Part shown: positions 16,511-25,432 of the stretch, piece by piece
Position numbering within the stretch: position 1 is the stretch's first letter
How the letters are laid out: every line of letters begins with the position of its first letter
Source: Rhizobacter sp. Root1238
Lineage (GTDB): Bacteria > Pseudomonadota > Gammaproteobacteria > Burkholderiales > Burkholderiaceae_C
NCBI RefSeq assembly: GCF_001425825.1
Contig: NZ_LMDM01000012.1
Location: 21,582-85,581, forward strand
Reading direction: 5' to 3'
Length of the DNA stretch: 64,000 bases
The notes under the pieces: generated by a model
Told to the model about the DNA's origin: nothing
Seen by the model: the letters and a program-made list of their open reading frames with translations, nothing else
Databases searched by the model: none
Position numbers and translations under genes: made by a program

Positions 16511-19062
16511 CCGGCCGGGCGCCGTCGATCGGCGCGGACGCCAAGGCGCTGGCGTTGCTCGGCCAGCTGATGGATGCGGCGGATGCGGAACGCGCCGCGC
16601 TGCTGACCGGATTGCGGCTCGATTCCCCCGAGCTCCATGCGCGCCTGCTGCGATTGCTGCAGGCCTGCGAGTCGACCGATGATCCGGGGTTCCTGCGCCA
16701 GCCGCTGGCCGACGCGCTCCTCTCCCCGAGCGGCAGCCGCTGGCAACCGCTTCAGCCCGATGACGTGCTGGGCGGCTACCGCCTCATCAGCGAGCTGGGC
16801 CGCGGCGGCATGTCGGTCGTGTGGCTGGCGGAGCCTGCCGATGGCCTCGTGAAGCGGCAGGTGGCGATCAAGCTGCCCTCGATCGCGCTGGGCGCCGACA
16901 CCCTGGTCGAGCGCTTCTCCCGCGAGCGGGATGTCCTGGCCAGCCTGGCCCACGCCCACATTGCCCGCATGTACGACGCAGGCATGGCCCCCACCGGCCA
17001 GCCGTTCATCGTGCTCGAGCGGGTGGAGGGCTGCGCGATCACGCAGTTCTGCGACGAGCGCCGGCTCGCTCCCGAGGCCCGGCTGCGCCTGTTCCTGCAG
17101 GTGCTCGATGCGGTGGACCATGCGCACAAGCACCTCGTCGTGCACCGCGACCTGAAGCCCTCGAACATCATGGTCGACACCCAGGGCCAGGTGAAGCTGC
17201 TGGATTTCGGCGTCGCGAAACTGCTGGATGCCCCGGAGGCCGGCTCGGCAGCGCTGACCCAGGTGAACGGCTGCGCCCTGACGCCCCGCTATGCGGCACC
17301 CGAGCAACTCCAGCAGGGCGCCATTTCCACCGCGACGGACGTCTATTCGCTGGGTGTGGTGCTGTACGAACTGCTGACGGGCGGCTCGCCCTACGGAAGC
17401 GCCGCCGATTCCGTCGGCCAGGTGGGCCACGCGATCCTCACCGTCGAGCCGGTGCGGTGCCCCGCACTGGGGGGCGACCTGGAGACCGTGTTGCTGAAGG
17501 CCTTGCGCAAGGCGCCCGCCGATCGATACGGCTCCGCGGAGCGCTTTGCCGACGACCTCCGGCGCTGCCTCGAGCACCGGCCGATCACGGCCCGCCCGCC
17601 TTCGTGGCGCCATCGGATGTCGCTGTTCGTTCGCCGCCATCGGGGGGCCAGCCTGACGGCCGGGCTCGCGTCGGTGCTGGTGCTGGGCTTCGCCATCCTC
17701 GCGTTGCAGCAGCACGCGCAGTCACGCCAGCAGGAGGCACGCGGCACGGCCGTCAGCGGGTTCCTGAGCGACCTCGTCAGCGATGCCGAAGCGGACGAGA
17801 CGCATCAGGCCGGCCGCGACGTCACCGGCAAGGAGATGGTGGACGCCGCGGTGTCCCGGGCGCGCGCGCAGTTCGCCGATCGGCCTCAACTGGAAGGCGA
17901 GCTGCTGGCCGAGTTGGGGCGGATGTACTTCCGCCTGGGCGAGCACGACAAGGCCGTGCGCACGCTGGGCGAGGCGCTGGCCTTGCTCGAAGCGCATGCG
18001 GTCCCGGAGGATCCTGCGTTGAACAAGACGCGGGCCCACCTCGCCGGGCAACTGATCGAGGACGGCCAGCCGGCGCGCGCAGAAGAGCTCGCCCGGCTCG
18101 CGCTGGCGGCCTGCGCCAGCCGCGACCGCGAGTGTGCCAAGGCACGCGCCTACGCGAGCCGGTCGCTGTTCACCGTGGAGAACGGGCGGGGCCATGCCGA
18201 TGCCGCGCTCGCCCACGCGAGACGCGCCACGGTCGAGATGGAAACCGCCTTCGGGCCCGACGACGCCAACACGGTGGATGCACTCGAGGCCCTGGCCGTG
18301 GCCGCGCGCAATGCGGGGCGCCTGCAGGAAGCCGGCCGCGCCATGGACCGGGCGCTGGCCTCGGGCGACCAGAAGGCCTTGCATGCGTCGAACCGCATCC
18401 AGATGCTGCGCACCAAGGCCTTGCTCGACGCCGACCTCGGCCGCTTCGACGCGAGCCGGGACCAGTTGCAGGCGCTGCTGCTGCGCACGACCGACCCGGG
18501 CGAGCGGGCCATCCAGCTGCGGCTGCTGGCCAACGTGTTCCTGTTGCTGGGTGACGCCGGCGCGGCGCAGCACGCCGCCGAACAGGCCATTGCCCTCGCG
18601 GCGCCCGGCAGCGCCAGGGCGAACACGCTCTTTGCGCGGCAGGCGCTGGCGCGGGCCCTGGCCTTGCAGGGGCACGGCGCGCAGGCGCAGCGCGAGCTTG
18701 AACAAGCCGCGCAGGGGTTGCAGGCGCTCGGTTTCGGCGCTGCGTCGATCGAGGTGCTGCGGGTGCAGCGCCACGGCGGAGAAATCCTGCTTCGGCAGGG
18801 CGACCTGGCCGGCGCGCGCGTCGCGCTGGTGTCGGTGGTGGGCGTGCTGGAAGCAGGGCCGGCACGCTACCCGGCCGACCTGGGACAGTCGCTCGATCTG
18901 CTCGGCTGCGTGTTGCGCGAGGCCGGAGACGCGAGCGGCGCCACCGCGCTGCACGCCCGGGCGCGAGCTGCCTACGAAAAGAATTTGCCGCCGGATCATC
19001 CTTTCTTCAGCCGGAATGCGCTCTACCAGTCGGTGGCAGGCCCCTGCCGCTTCATTCCCTGA
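16507..19062 (+). CDS. Membrane serine/threonine protein kinase with TPR-like extracytoplasmic domain
   Basis: 851-residue Hanks-type kinase. A helical region of about 90 residues is followed by the kinase domain: ELGRGGMSVVWLAE glycine loop, VAIKLPS lysine, VVHRDLKPSNIMVD catalytic loop, LLDFGVAKLL, and RYAAPEQL. All key residues are intact. One membrane helix (SLTAGLASVLVLGFAILALQ, about residues 383-402) leads to a 450-residue C-terminal region of alanine/leucine-rich TPR-like repeats predicted to be periplasmic. The start is TTG at 16507 within TTGA, overlapping the sigma-factor stop; GAAGG precedes it. By analogy with EcfP/PknT and EcfK/PknS pairs, it likely phosphorylates the upstream sigma factor in response to an envelope signal. 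That role is inferred. Confidence 0.87.
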   Translation: MTGRAPSIGADAKALALLGQLMDAADAERAALLTGLRLDSPELHARLLRLLQACESTDDPGFLRQPLADALLSPSGSRWQPLQPDDVLGGYRLISELGRGGMSVVWLAEPADGLVKRQVAIKLPSIALGADTLVERFSRERDVLASLAHAHIARMYDAGMAPTGQPFIVLERVEGCAITQFCDERRLAPEARLRLFLQVLDAVDHAHKHLVVHRDLKPSNIMVDTQGQVKLLDFGVAKLLDAPEAGSAALTQVNGCALTPRYAAPEQLQQGAISTATDVYSLGVVLYELLTGGSPYGSAADSVGQVGHAILTVEPVRCPALGGDLETVLLKALRKAPADRYGSAERFADDLRRCLEHRPITARPPSWRHRMSLFVRRHRGASLTAGLASVLVLGFAILALQQHAQSRQQEARGTAVSGFLSDLVSDAEADETHQAGRDVTGKEMVDAAVSRARAQFADRPQLEGELLAELGRMYFRLGEHDKAVRTLGEALALLEAHAVPEDPALNKTRAHLAGQLIEDGQPARAEELARLALAACASRDRECAKARAYASRSLFTVENGRGHADAALAHARRATVEMETAFGPDDANTVDALEALAVAARNAGRLQEAGRAMDRALASGDQKALHASNRIQMLRTKALLDADLGRFDASRDQLQALLLRTTDPGERAIQLRLLANVFLLLGDAGAAQHAAEQAIALAAPGSARANTLFARQALARALALQGHGAQAQRELEQAAQGLQALGFGAASIEVLRVQRHGGEILLRQGDLAGARVALVSVVGVLEAGPARYPADLGQSLDLLGCVLREAGDASGATALHARARAAYEKNLPPDHPFFSRNALYQSVAGPCRFIP

Positions 19063-19095
19063 CTGTCGACCTCACCGGACACCTTGGAGACTCCC

Positions 19096-19506
19096 ATGTT
19101 CAAGCCCTTCTTCCATCCGCTTTCCACCGCCCTGCTCTGCGCACCGATCGCCTGCCTTGCGCAGCCCACCTCGGCCGATGCCACGATGCCGGTCGCCGTG
19201 CCCACCGTCATGACCCTGCAGCAGATGCAGGACCGCATCGCCAGGCTGAACCTCGAGCTCATCGCCGTGGGCGCCTACGTGACGGTCGGTGCCGATGGCC
19301 GCCTGGGCTGTGCCTGCGGCGGCAGCCCGACCGTCCCCAACGCCGGCGGGCCCCGCGGACCGCGTTCTCCTCTCGACACCCAGCACCTGATGCGGGGCCT
19401 GGAGGTCATGCAACTGGTGTCGAAGAACGACCAGGCCGGCCTGGCCACGCCCCTCTATTCGGCCCTCGCCCCGAAGGCCGGCGCGACGACGGCCCTGCCC
19501 AACTGA
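19096..19506 (+). CDS. Secreted hypothetical protein
   Basis: 136-residue protein with a Sec signal peptide (FFHPLSTALLCAPIACLAQP, cleavage near residue 23). The mature part contains the helix VMTLQQMQDRIARLNLELIA and a small loop with two close cysteines (GRLGCACGGSP). No family recognised. The ATG at 19096 has GGAGA five bases upstream. It sits 33 nt after the kinase gene in the same direction, so it is probably in the sigma/kinase transcript or its regulon. It may be an extracytoplasmic ligand or accessory of the kinase's TPR domain, but this is conjecture from position alone. Confidence 0.65.
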   Translation: MFKPFFHPLSTALLCAPIACLAQPTSADATMPVAVPTVMTLQQMQDRIARLNLELIAVGAYVTVGADGRLGCACGGSPTVPNAGGPRGPRSPLDTQHLMRGLEVMQLVSKNDQAGLATPLYSALAPKAGATTALPN

Positions 19507-19648
19507 GGCACGAAAAGATTTTCCTTCGACCGTGATCCCCGGCGCCCGCAAAAGGCGCTTGAACAGGCAAGGGCGAGCCGAACAGGGCTCGCCCCCCGCA
19601 GAGCAACTGGATTGCTCGGATTCCGTCACGTCACTCGAAGGACTTTTC

Positions 19649-19813
19649 ATGAACACCCTTGCATCGCGCGCATCGCGCACCGTCGGCGCGCTGGCGCTGG
19701 CCCTCGCGGCAGCCTCCCCGGCCCTGGCCTTCAACCCCCAGCCGGATCCCCCGGGCCTGTGCGAGCCGACCCGCCTCGGCCCGCCGGCACCGCACAACCC
19801 GCCGACGTACTGA
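19649..19813 (+). CDS. Short secreted peptide with NPQPDPPG motif
   Basis: 54-residue open frame: a strong signal peptide (VGALALALAAASPALA, cleavage after residue 27 or so) followed by only about 27 residues, FNPQPDPPGLCEPTRLGPPA and a proline-rich tail. One cysteine is present. I have seen the FNPQPDPPG element in small uncharacterised secreted proteins of Gram-negative bacteria, but know no function. ATG at 19649 is preceded by CGAAGGA. It is the second small exported product downstream of the sigma/kinase pair. The reading frame is short, but the signal peptide plus ribosome site make it credible. Confidence 0.6.
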   Translation: MNTLASRASRTVGALALALAAASPALAFNPQPDPPGLCEPTRLGPPAPHNPPTY

Positions 19814-19843
19814 GCCCACCCTCATCGACCCGAAAGCCGAATC

Positions 19844-20803
19844 ATGATCATCCAAGGCAAACTCCACCGCATCACCAACGTCGTCGCGTTCCTGACGAGC
19901 TGGCTGCAGACCAACGGCCAGCCCACGGCCGGCTTCGTTGCATGGCCCAAGGCCCGCGTCACGCTGGGCACCGACTTCGCGTCGGGGCAGTTCACCGGCG
20001 GGTTCATCCCCAACATGTCGATGGACACGGACACCGACAGCCAGGGCTTCTTCAAGTTCTCGGCGCCGGAGCTGGCGGCCACCCCGTTCCGGGGCCGCCT
20101 CGTGGCCTACAACGTGAGCTCGAAGGTGCTGCCGCCCGTCGCCGGCGTGGCGCTGCCACCGATCCCGGTGTTCGAGCCCCTCTACCGCTCGCTGCCGTTC
20201 AAGTTCGCCGACGTCTCCGCGGCCGAGCAGGCGCAGGTGCAGCACATCTATGCGATCCAGGCGACGACGCCCGACAACCAGGGGCTGACGCAGGCCATGC
20301 TCAACGAGCGCCTGGCGACGCTTCGCACGTCGCTGAAGCTGGACAAGCTGAGCGCCGCCATCCTGTCCAACCGCATCGGCGTCACCGCCAGCAAGAGTGG
20401 CGCCGATGTGAAGTTCGATGCCTTCGTGGTGGGCGCCACCGGAGCGGACCTCACGCACGTCATCGAAGCCCAGGTCGGCGACATCGACATCGACCTGCCG
20501 GGTCCGGACTTCATCGTGGGCCTGTGCGTCAACAAGGACGACATCAAGGCAGCGATCCGCACCGGCATGGCCGACACCGCCAAGCAGATGAGCCAGCTGA
20601 TGATCGACGCCAAGGACGCGCTGCTCAAGGCGAACGGCGCCGGTTCGCTGACGTCGAAGGTCGGGGTGACCTCCTGGTGCACGCGCCATCCGCAGACCGG
20701 CACGACCGTCGTCAAGATGCCGGCCGGGGTGCCGGACCTGCACGTGCCCACCTTGTCCGTGGTGCCGGATCCGGCCTTCGGCATGCCGGTGAAGCTGTAC
20801 TGA
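19844..20803 (+). CDS. Hypothetical protein of the sigma/kinase cluster
   Basis: 319-residue protein without a signal peptide or membrane segment (begins MIIQGKLHRITNVVAFLTSW). The first half, with ARVTLGTDFASGQFTGGFIP and GFFKFSAPELAATPFRGRLV, reads like a beta-rich, carboxypeptidase-regulatory-type fold. The middle, DVSAAEQAQVQHIYAIQATT to MLNERLATLRTSL, is helical. Two cysteines. No family recognised. It follows the NPQPDPPG peptide by 30 nt and closes the rightward cluster; its stop is 6 nt from the convergent PHP-lipoprotein stop. It may be a target of the ECF sigma factor, which would be testable by motif search upstream. Confidence 0.65.
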   Translation: MIIQGKLHRITNVVAFLTSWLQTNGQPTAGFVAWPKARVTLGTDFASGQFTGGFIPNMSMDTDTDSQGFFKFSAPELAATPFRGRLVAYNVSSKVLPPVAGVALPPIPVFEPLYRSLPFKFADVSAAEQAQVQHIYAIQATTPDNQGLTQAMLNERLATLRTSLKLDKLSAAILSNRIGVTASKSGADVKFDAFVVGATGADLTHVIEAQVGDIDIDLPGPDFIVGLCVNKDDIKAAIRTGMADTAKQMSQLMIDAKDALLKANGAGSLTSKVGVTSWCTRHPQTGTTVVKMPAGVPDLHVPTLSVVPDPAFGMPVKLY

Positions 20804-20809
20804 CGGCGC

Positions 20810-22432
20810 CTACGGCGCGACCGTCACGAACACCGGGTTCGAATAGAACCACAGGCTGCCGTAGTTGCGGTCGTTGATCGCGTTGACGCGGGCCGCGTTG
20901 TCGGCGCCGGTGGTCTGCGGGTCGGCCAGCGGTTCGCCGTTGGCGGTCAACCCTGCCACGTCCGGGGCCAGGTTGGTGCCACGCAGGCGGAAGTACTGGC
21001 TCTTCTTCGCCTCGACCGGCAGGCTGACCGAGAAGTAGCCGTCGGCCTCGACCTTCCAGTCGGCCGCGGTGAAGCGGCGCAGCACCCGGGTCGTGGCGTT
21101 TGTCGCCACGCCATAGGCGGGCGTGCCTGGCAGCGCCTTGCCGGTCACGTCGCCGACGATCAGGTCGACATGGTCGACGACCGGCTTCATGTTGCCGGGC
21201 GTGCCGCTGTCCACCGGCTTCTGGTAGTTGTTCAGCGCGGGGCTCTTGAAGCGGATCGTGACCGTCACGCGCTCGCCGGCGGGCACCTTGATCTCCTGGC
21301 CCATGAAGCCCTTGCCGGTCGACCCGCTGATGCGGAAATCCAGCGCGTCGATCAGGTCGCCGAACACGCCGAACATGCGGCCGTCGCGCAGGCTCTTCGT
21401 CAGCCCGCCGATGCCGGCCTGGCCGTCGGCCACCCAGACGTGGTTCTTCGAATACTCGCCCGGGTAGTAGCCGCTGCTGTTGCTGGCCGCGTCGATCTCG
21501 AAGTGCGAATCGGAGTCGGCGATGTTCCAGATGCGCCGGCCTTCGCCGAGCAGCGCATCCCAGGTGCCGCCCAGTTGGGCCACGAGGGCATCGACGCCGC
21601 CATAGGTGCGGTTCGGCGCGTTCTCGGGCGTGTAGGCCGAGGTGTAGCCGCCGCGGTTCGGCTCCATCTGGTTGCCGACCATGCCTTCGATCATGAACAC
21701 GATGTCCGGTGCCAGGTCGTTCATCTGGCGCAGGTCGGTGATCGTGTACTTGCCGGGGTTGCGCGACGGGTGGTTGAGGGTCGCGAAGCTGGTCGCGGGG
21801 TAGTTCGTCTTCAGCCACGAGATCGCCTGCAGCGCGTCCGCAGACGTGCTGTTGAAGCGCTGCGGGTACTTCGCCTTCCAGACCGCCACATCGGCCGGAT
21901 CGAACTGGGATTCCGCCAGCGTCGTGAACGCGTACTGGAATTCCTTCGCGCCGCCGGTCGACGTCTGCAGCGCCGGGGCGCCTTCGAACAAGGCCACGCC
22001 GAGGTGGTCGTGCGTCGGCATGTCCCATTCGAAGCCCGAGAAGATCAGCTTGTCGGCATAGGTGCCGCCGGCCTGCAGCGCCTTCACGCGCGGGATCTCG
22101 TGCGACGCCATGCCGTACGCGAACGGCACCGGCGCGGCCAGCAGCGTGCCGTCGTTGTCGTACTTGGACGAACGCAGGTGGTTGGTCAGCGCCATCCAGT
22201 CGAGCTTGTAGGTGGCGAAGGCCTTGTTCAGCACGAAGTCCAGCGTCTGCGTCGTGCGCGAATCGTCGGACTGCACGGTGTGCACATGCAGGTCGCCGGC
22301 CGTCCACCTACCGGCGGGCTCGTTGACGGCGCCGTTGCCGCCGCCGCTGTCGCCATCGCCGCCGCAGGCGTAGATCAGCGAGACGCTTCCCAACAACAAC
22401 GACAGAAGCTTGATCCGACGGGACATGGACAC
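20810..22432 (-). CDS. PHP-domain lipoprotein (DUF3604-like), predicted phosphoesterase
   Basis: 540-residue lipoprotein. The signal peptide ends in SLIYAC followed by GGDGDSGGG, a flexible linker. The PHP metal-binding motif is obvious at DLHVHTVQSDDS (about residues 47-58), with further ligands TNHLRSS, NHPSRNPG and IADSDSHFE, indicating a di- or trinuclear metallohydrolase. The C-terminal 150 residues are beta-rich. Exported PHP proteins are thought to cleave phosphate esters, but the substrate here is unknown. A GTG at 22432 has AAGGAA at 6-nt spacing and is favoured; an ATG two codons later is the alternative. It is divergent from the metallophosphoesterase gene, and the pair suggests a shared role in phosphate-ester scavenging. 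Confidence 0.8.
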   Translation of the reverse strand: MSMSRRIKLLSLLLGSVSLIYACGGDGDSGGGNGAVNEPAGRWTAGDLHVHTVQSDDSRTTQTLDFVLNKAFATYKLDWMALTNHLRSSKYDNDGTLLAAPVPFAYGMASHEIPRVKALQAGGTYADKLIFSGFEWDMPTHDHLGVALFEGAPALQTSTGGAKEFQYAFTTLAESQFDPADVAVWKAKYPQRFNSTSADALQAISWLKTNYPATSFATLNHPSRNPGKYTITDLRQMNDLAPDIVFMIEGMVGNQMEPNRGGYTSAYTPENAPNRTYGGVDALVAQLGGTWDALLGEGRRIWNIADSDSHFEIDAASNSSGYYPGEYSKNHVWVADGQAGIGGLTKSLRDGRMFGVFGDLIDALDFRISGSTGKGFMGQEIKVPAGERVTVTIRFKSPALNNYQKPVDSGTPGNMKPVVDHVDLIVGDVTGKALPGTPAYGVATNATTRVLRRFTAADWKVEADGYFSVSLPVEAKKSQYFRLRGTNLAPDVAGLTANGEPLADPQTTGADNAARVNAINDRNYGSLWFYSNPVFVTVAP

Positions 22433-22519
22433 GATGGGTTCCTTCGCGAAAAGGGATGGATCGTAGGAACCCCTCGTGACACGTCAGTGAAGCGGTGTTG
22501 CGCGCGCGCGATCATCGAA

Positions 22520-22553
22520 CTGTCACGGCGATTGCATATGGCCCCCCTAGAGT
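22520..22553 (+). promoter_or_regulatory. Pho-box-like element and -10 upstream of the metallophosphoesterase
   Basis: CTGTCAC (22520-22526), 4 nt, ATTGCAT (22531-22537), then exactly 10 nt and TAGAGT (22548-22553). The PhoB consensus is two CTGTCAT repeats 4 nt apart placed 10 nt before a -10. The first repeat matches 6 of 7, the second only 4 of 7. The layout and the downstream phosphoesterase gene make PhoB control plausible, but the weak second half keeps this tentative. Confidence 0.4.
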
Positions 22554-22585
22554 GGTTTTCTTCCTGATGTCGATGAGAGCCGTTG

Positions 22586-24625
22586 ATGAAGAAGTCCCCC
22601 TCGATCCAGCGCCGCCGCCTGCTCAAGCTGAGCCTCGCGTCCGCTTCCACCGTCGCCGCAGGCGGCTTGCTGGCCGCTTGCGGCGGTGGCGACGATGACG
22701 CAGCGCCCGCGTCGGCGCAGATTTCAAGCTTTGCGCTGGCGGTGTTGCCCGACACCCAGTTCTACTCGCGCTACGCCACGTCCACCGAGAGCAGCCAGTA
22801 CGAGCGCCATTACGGCAGCGAGCCGTACTACGCGCAGACCCGGTGGATCGCCGACAACGCGCAACGCCTGAACATCCCCTTCGTCATCCACCTCGGCGAC
22901 GTGGTGGACCAGGTCGGCAAGCCCGAGCAATGGAAGGTGGCCGACACCGCGATGCAGGTGCTCGAAGTGGCCAAGGTGCCGTACTCGATCCTGGCAGGCA
23001 ACCACGACGTGCTGAACGACGTCGACTACGACGCGAGCCCGACGACCGGCACCGACACCCAGCGCGTGCTGGCCACCGAACCCTACCTGCAATGGTTCGG
23101 CGCCAAGCGCGCGAAGCGCCAGTCGACCTTCGGCGAGCGCGACGGCACCGGCTTCCACGAGTACCACGTCTTCAAGGCGCAGGAGCAGCAGTTCCTGGTG
23201 CTGTCGCTGTCGTGGCGCATCTCGGACGCCGGCATCGCCTGGGCGCGCGGCGTGATCGCGAGCCACCCGACGCTGCCGGTGATCCTGGTCAACCACCAGC
23301 TGCTGAACATCGCGCCGGACGCTGTCAGCCCGCTGGAGACCGGCTACGGCAAGATGCTGTGGGAGAAGCTGATCCGCGACAACGACCAGATCTTCATGAC
23401 GCTCAACGGCCACCACCATGGCGGTGCCCACCTGACCAAGACCAACGACTTCGGCAACGCGGTCGAGGAGATGGTGGTGGACTACCAGATGGCCTACCAG
23501 GGCGGCAACGGCCTGATGCGGCTCTACGAGTTCGACCTGACGAACCGGCAGATCAAGGTGCTGTCGTTCTCGCCGTGGGTGCCGATGAAGCCGGCGGACA
23601 CGCTGAATGCGTTCGACCAGGCCGTGCTGACCGAACCGAACCACAGCTTCACCATCGGCATGGATTTCGCGAAGCGCTTCGCCCGCTTCAACCCGGGCTT
23701 CGGCACCGGCCAGGCCACGGTGGCCTCATCGCTGGTGGAGCAGGCGAAGGCGCTGGTCCTGAAGGGCTACAACGAGCCCGCGGCACCGGCCCAGCGGGCG
23801 GCCAAGGACACCGACGACTACCCGAAGGTGGCCTCGACCGTCGCGCACTGGCGCTTCTTCGGCGGCACCGACGGCGCGGCCGTGGCGCCCGGGGCGCAGA
23901 TCGCCGACGTCACCGGCGCCAACCCGCTGAAGCGCGACGCGCTGAACACCGGCGTGATCGTCGGCGCGGAGGCCGGGGACATCGTGTGGAGCAGCGACCA
24001 TCACCGCCTGTCGGCGGCGCCGGGTTCGGTGGCGTTCCTGAACACCAACAAGAACACGCCGCGCATGAGCTACTTCCTGACCGACACGACGGCGGCCGTC
24101 AACGCGCTCACCTTTGCCGCCACCGGCTACACCATCGAAGCCTTCATCAAGATCGACAAGGCCTGGGACAAGTCGAAGCACGCCTGGATGAACATCATGA
24201 CGCGCGACGGCAAGCGCGGCGACCTGGCCGGCTTCGACGGCGGCGATCCGGAATCCCCGCCGATGCTGTTCGCGATCTCCAGCCTGCGCGAGGTGCAGTG
24301 GGAGGTGGTGCCCGACATCGCCGCTGCACGCGAAGGCGATGCCAGCTGGTCGGGCGAGATCATCGCGGACACCTGGGTGCACATCGCGATCGTCAACGAC
24401 CCCGCGACGCACGACACCGTGATGTACGTTGAAGGCGCGCCGGTGCTGCGCAACACCAGCAACGTGCCCGGCCTCGCGACGCTGTCGGCGGGCTCGCCGT
24501 GGGTGGTCGGCGCCGGCTCGTGGGACGGCGATCGGGCCGACGGCTTCTTCGGCAAGATCGGTGAGGTGCGCGTGGTGGCCGAAGCGCTGCCACCCGGCCA
24601 GTGGCTCACGGCACGGCGCGCCTGA
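22586..24625 (+). CDS. Tat-exported metallophosphoesterase with C-terminal LamG-like domain
   Basis: 679-residue protein. The N-terminus carries a twin-arginine signal (QRRRLLKLSLASA) and a lipobox-like LLAACGGG, so it is probably exported folded and lipid-anchored. The calcineurin-like core shows its metal ligands in order: VLPDTQF, HLGDVVDQ, LAGNHDVLN, VNHQLLN and LNGHHHGGAH. From about residue 410 a concanavalin/LamG-type beta domain follows (VAHWRFFGG, GYTIEAFIKID, DTWVHIAIVND), which in other proteins binds carbohydrate or surfaces. ATG at 22586 is used; a TTG one codon earlier is in frame. It is divergent from the PHP lipoprotein with a Pho-box-like element between. Substrate unknown. 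Confidence 0.87.
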   Translation: MKKSPSIQRRRLLKLSLASASTVAAGGLLAACGGGDDDAAPASAQISSFALAVLPDTQFYSRYATSTESSQYERHYGSEPYYAQTRWIADNAQRLNIPFVIHLGDVVDQVGKPEQWKVADTAMQVLEVAKVPYSILAGNHDVLNDVDYDASPTTGTDTQRVLATEPYLQWFGAKRAKRQSTFGERDGTGFHEYHVFKAQEQQFLVLSLSWRISDAGIAWARGVIASHPTLPVILVNHQLLNIAPDAVSPLETGYGKMLWEKLIRDNDQIFMTLNGHHHGGAHLTKTNDFGNAVEEMVVDYQMAYQGGNGLMRLYEFDLTNRQIKVLSFSPWVPMKPADTLNAFDQAVLTEPNHSFTIGMDFAKRFARFNPGFGTGQATVASSLVEQAKALVLKGYNEPAAPAQRAAKDTDDYPKVASTVAHWRFFGGTDGAAVAPGAQIADVTGANPLKRDALNTGVIVGAEAGDIVWSSDHHRLSAAPGSVAFLNTNKNTPRMSYFLTDTTAAVNALTFAATGYTIEAFIKIDKAWDKSKHAWMNIMTRDGKRGDLAGFDGGDPESPPMLFAISSLREVQWEVVPDIAAAREGDASWSGEIIADTWVHIAIVNDPATHDTVMYVEGAPVLRNTSNVPGLATLSAGSPWVVGAGSWDGDRADGFFGKIGEVRVVAEALPPGQWLTARRA

Positions 24626-24652
24626 CGACGAAGCGAGGCCCCTGCCGGCGCG

Positions 24653-25432
24653 TCAGAGCCCGCCAAACCAGTTGTAGCCGTGCAGGTCTTCCCAGTAGCC
24701 GCTCGTGAACTCGTTGGTGACCGTGAGGCCGACCAGGTGCTTCGGGTTCTTGAAACCGAGCTTGATCGGGATGCGCAGCCGCAGCGGGAATCCGAACTCG
24801 TCGGGCAGCCGATCGGCCCCGGCGAAGCCGTGCGCCAGCAGCGTCTGCGGGTGCATCGCACTCTCCATGTCGATGCTGGTGTAGTAGCCGTCGGCGCAGC
24901 GGAACGCGACGTAGCGTGCCGACAGATCGGCCCCGATGCGACGCAGGAAGTGCGACAGCGGCACGCCGCTCCACTGCCCGACGGCGCTCCAGCCTTCGAT
25001 GCAGATCAGCCGCGTGATCTCGGTGACGACCGGCAGTGCGCGGATCTCGTCGAGCGTCCACGCCGTCGCATGCTGCACGCGGCCGCTCACCTCCAGCCGC
25101 CAGGTCGCCTCGTCGATCTCGGGCACCGAGGCTTCGGAATAGAACGCGTTGAAGCGGAACGGCTTCGTCAGGTCCGCCGGGGTGTACTCGGGCGCACGCA
25201 GGTCGCGGCGCAGCAGTGCTGCCTGGGCACCATCGTTGAAGCGCGAGATGCGCCGCAGCACGGCCTGCATGCCGTCGGTGTCGGTCACATTGCAACCGGC
25301 CAGCAAGGCGGATGCGCCGCCCGCCACGCCCAGGCGCAGCCAGGCACGCCGGTCGAGCCCGAGGCCACGGCCCTGCAATTCCCGCGACAGCAGGCGCATG
25401 GCCGCGGCTTCATCGGTCGGTGGACGTTTCAT
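24653..25432 (-). CDS. Molybdopterin-dependent oxidoreductase (sulfite-oxidase fold), Tat-exported
   Basis: 259-residue periplasmic oxidoreductase. A Tat-like signal with DRRAWLRLGVAGGASALLAGC lies at residues 27-47 (the single arginine pair is slightly degenerate and the C may be lipidated). The molybdopterin domain has the essential Mo-ligand cysteine in RLICIEGWSAVGQWSGVPL, and PLRLRIPIKLGFKNPKHLVG, typical of the SorA/MsrP-like family. Its ATGA start overlaps the stop of the cytochrome b gene upstream, so the pair is translationally coupled and likely forms a periplasmic enzyme with a membrane electron donor or acceptor. Substrate cannot be assigned; MsrP-type methionine sulfoxide reduction is one option. 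Confidence 0.86.
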   Translation of the reverse strand: MKRPPTDEAAAMRLLSRELQGRGLGLDRRAWLRLGVAGGASALLAGCNVTDTDGMQAVLRRISRFNDGAQAALLRRDLRAPEYTPADLTKPFRFNAFYSEASVPEIDEATWRLEVSGRVQHATAWTLDEIRALPVVTEITRLICIEGWSAVGQWSGVPLSHFLRRIGADLSARYVAFRCADGYYTSIDMESAMHPQTLLAHGFAGADRLPDEFGFPLRLRIPIKLGFKNPKHLVGLTVTNEFTSGYWEDLHGYNWFGGL

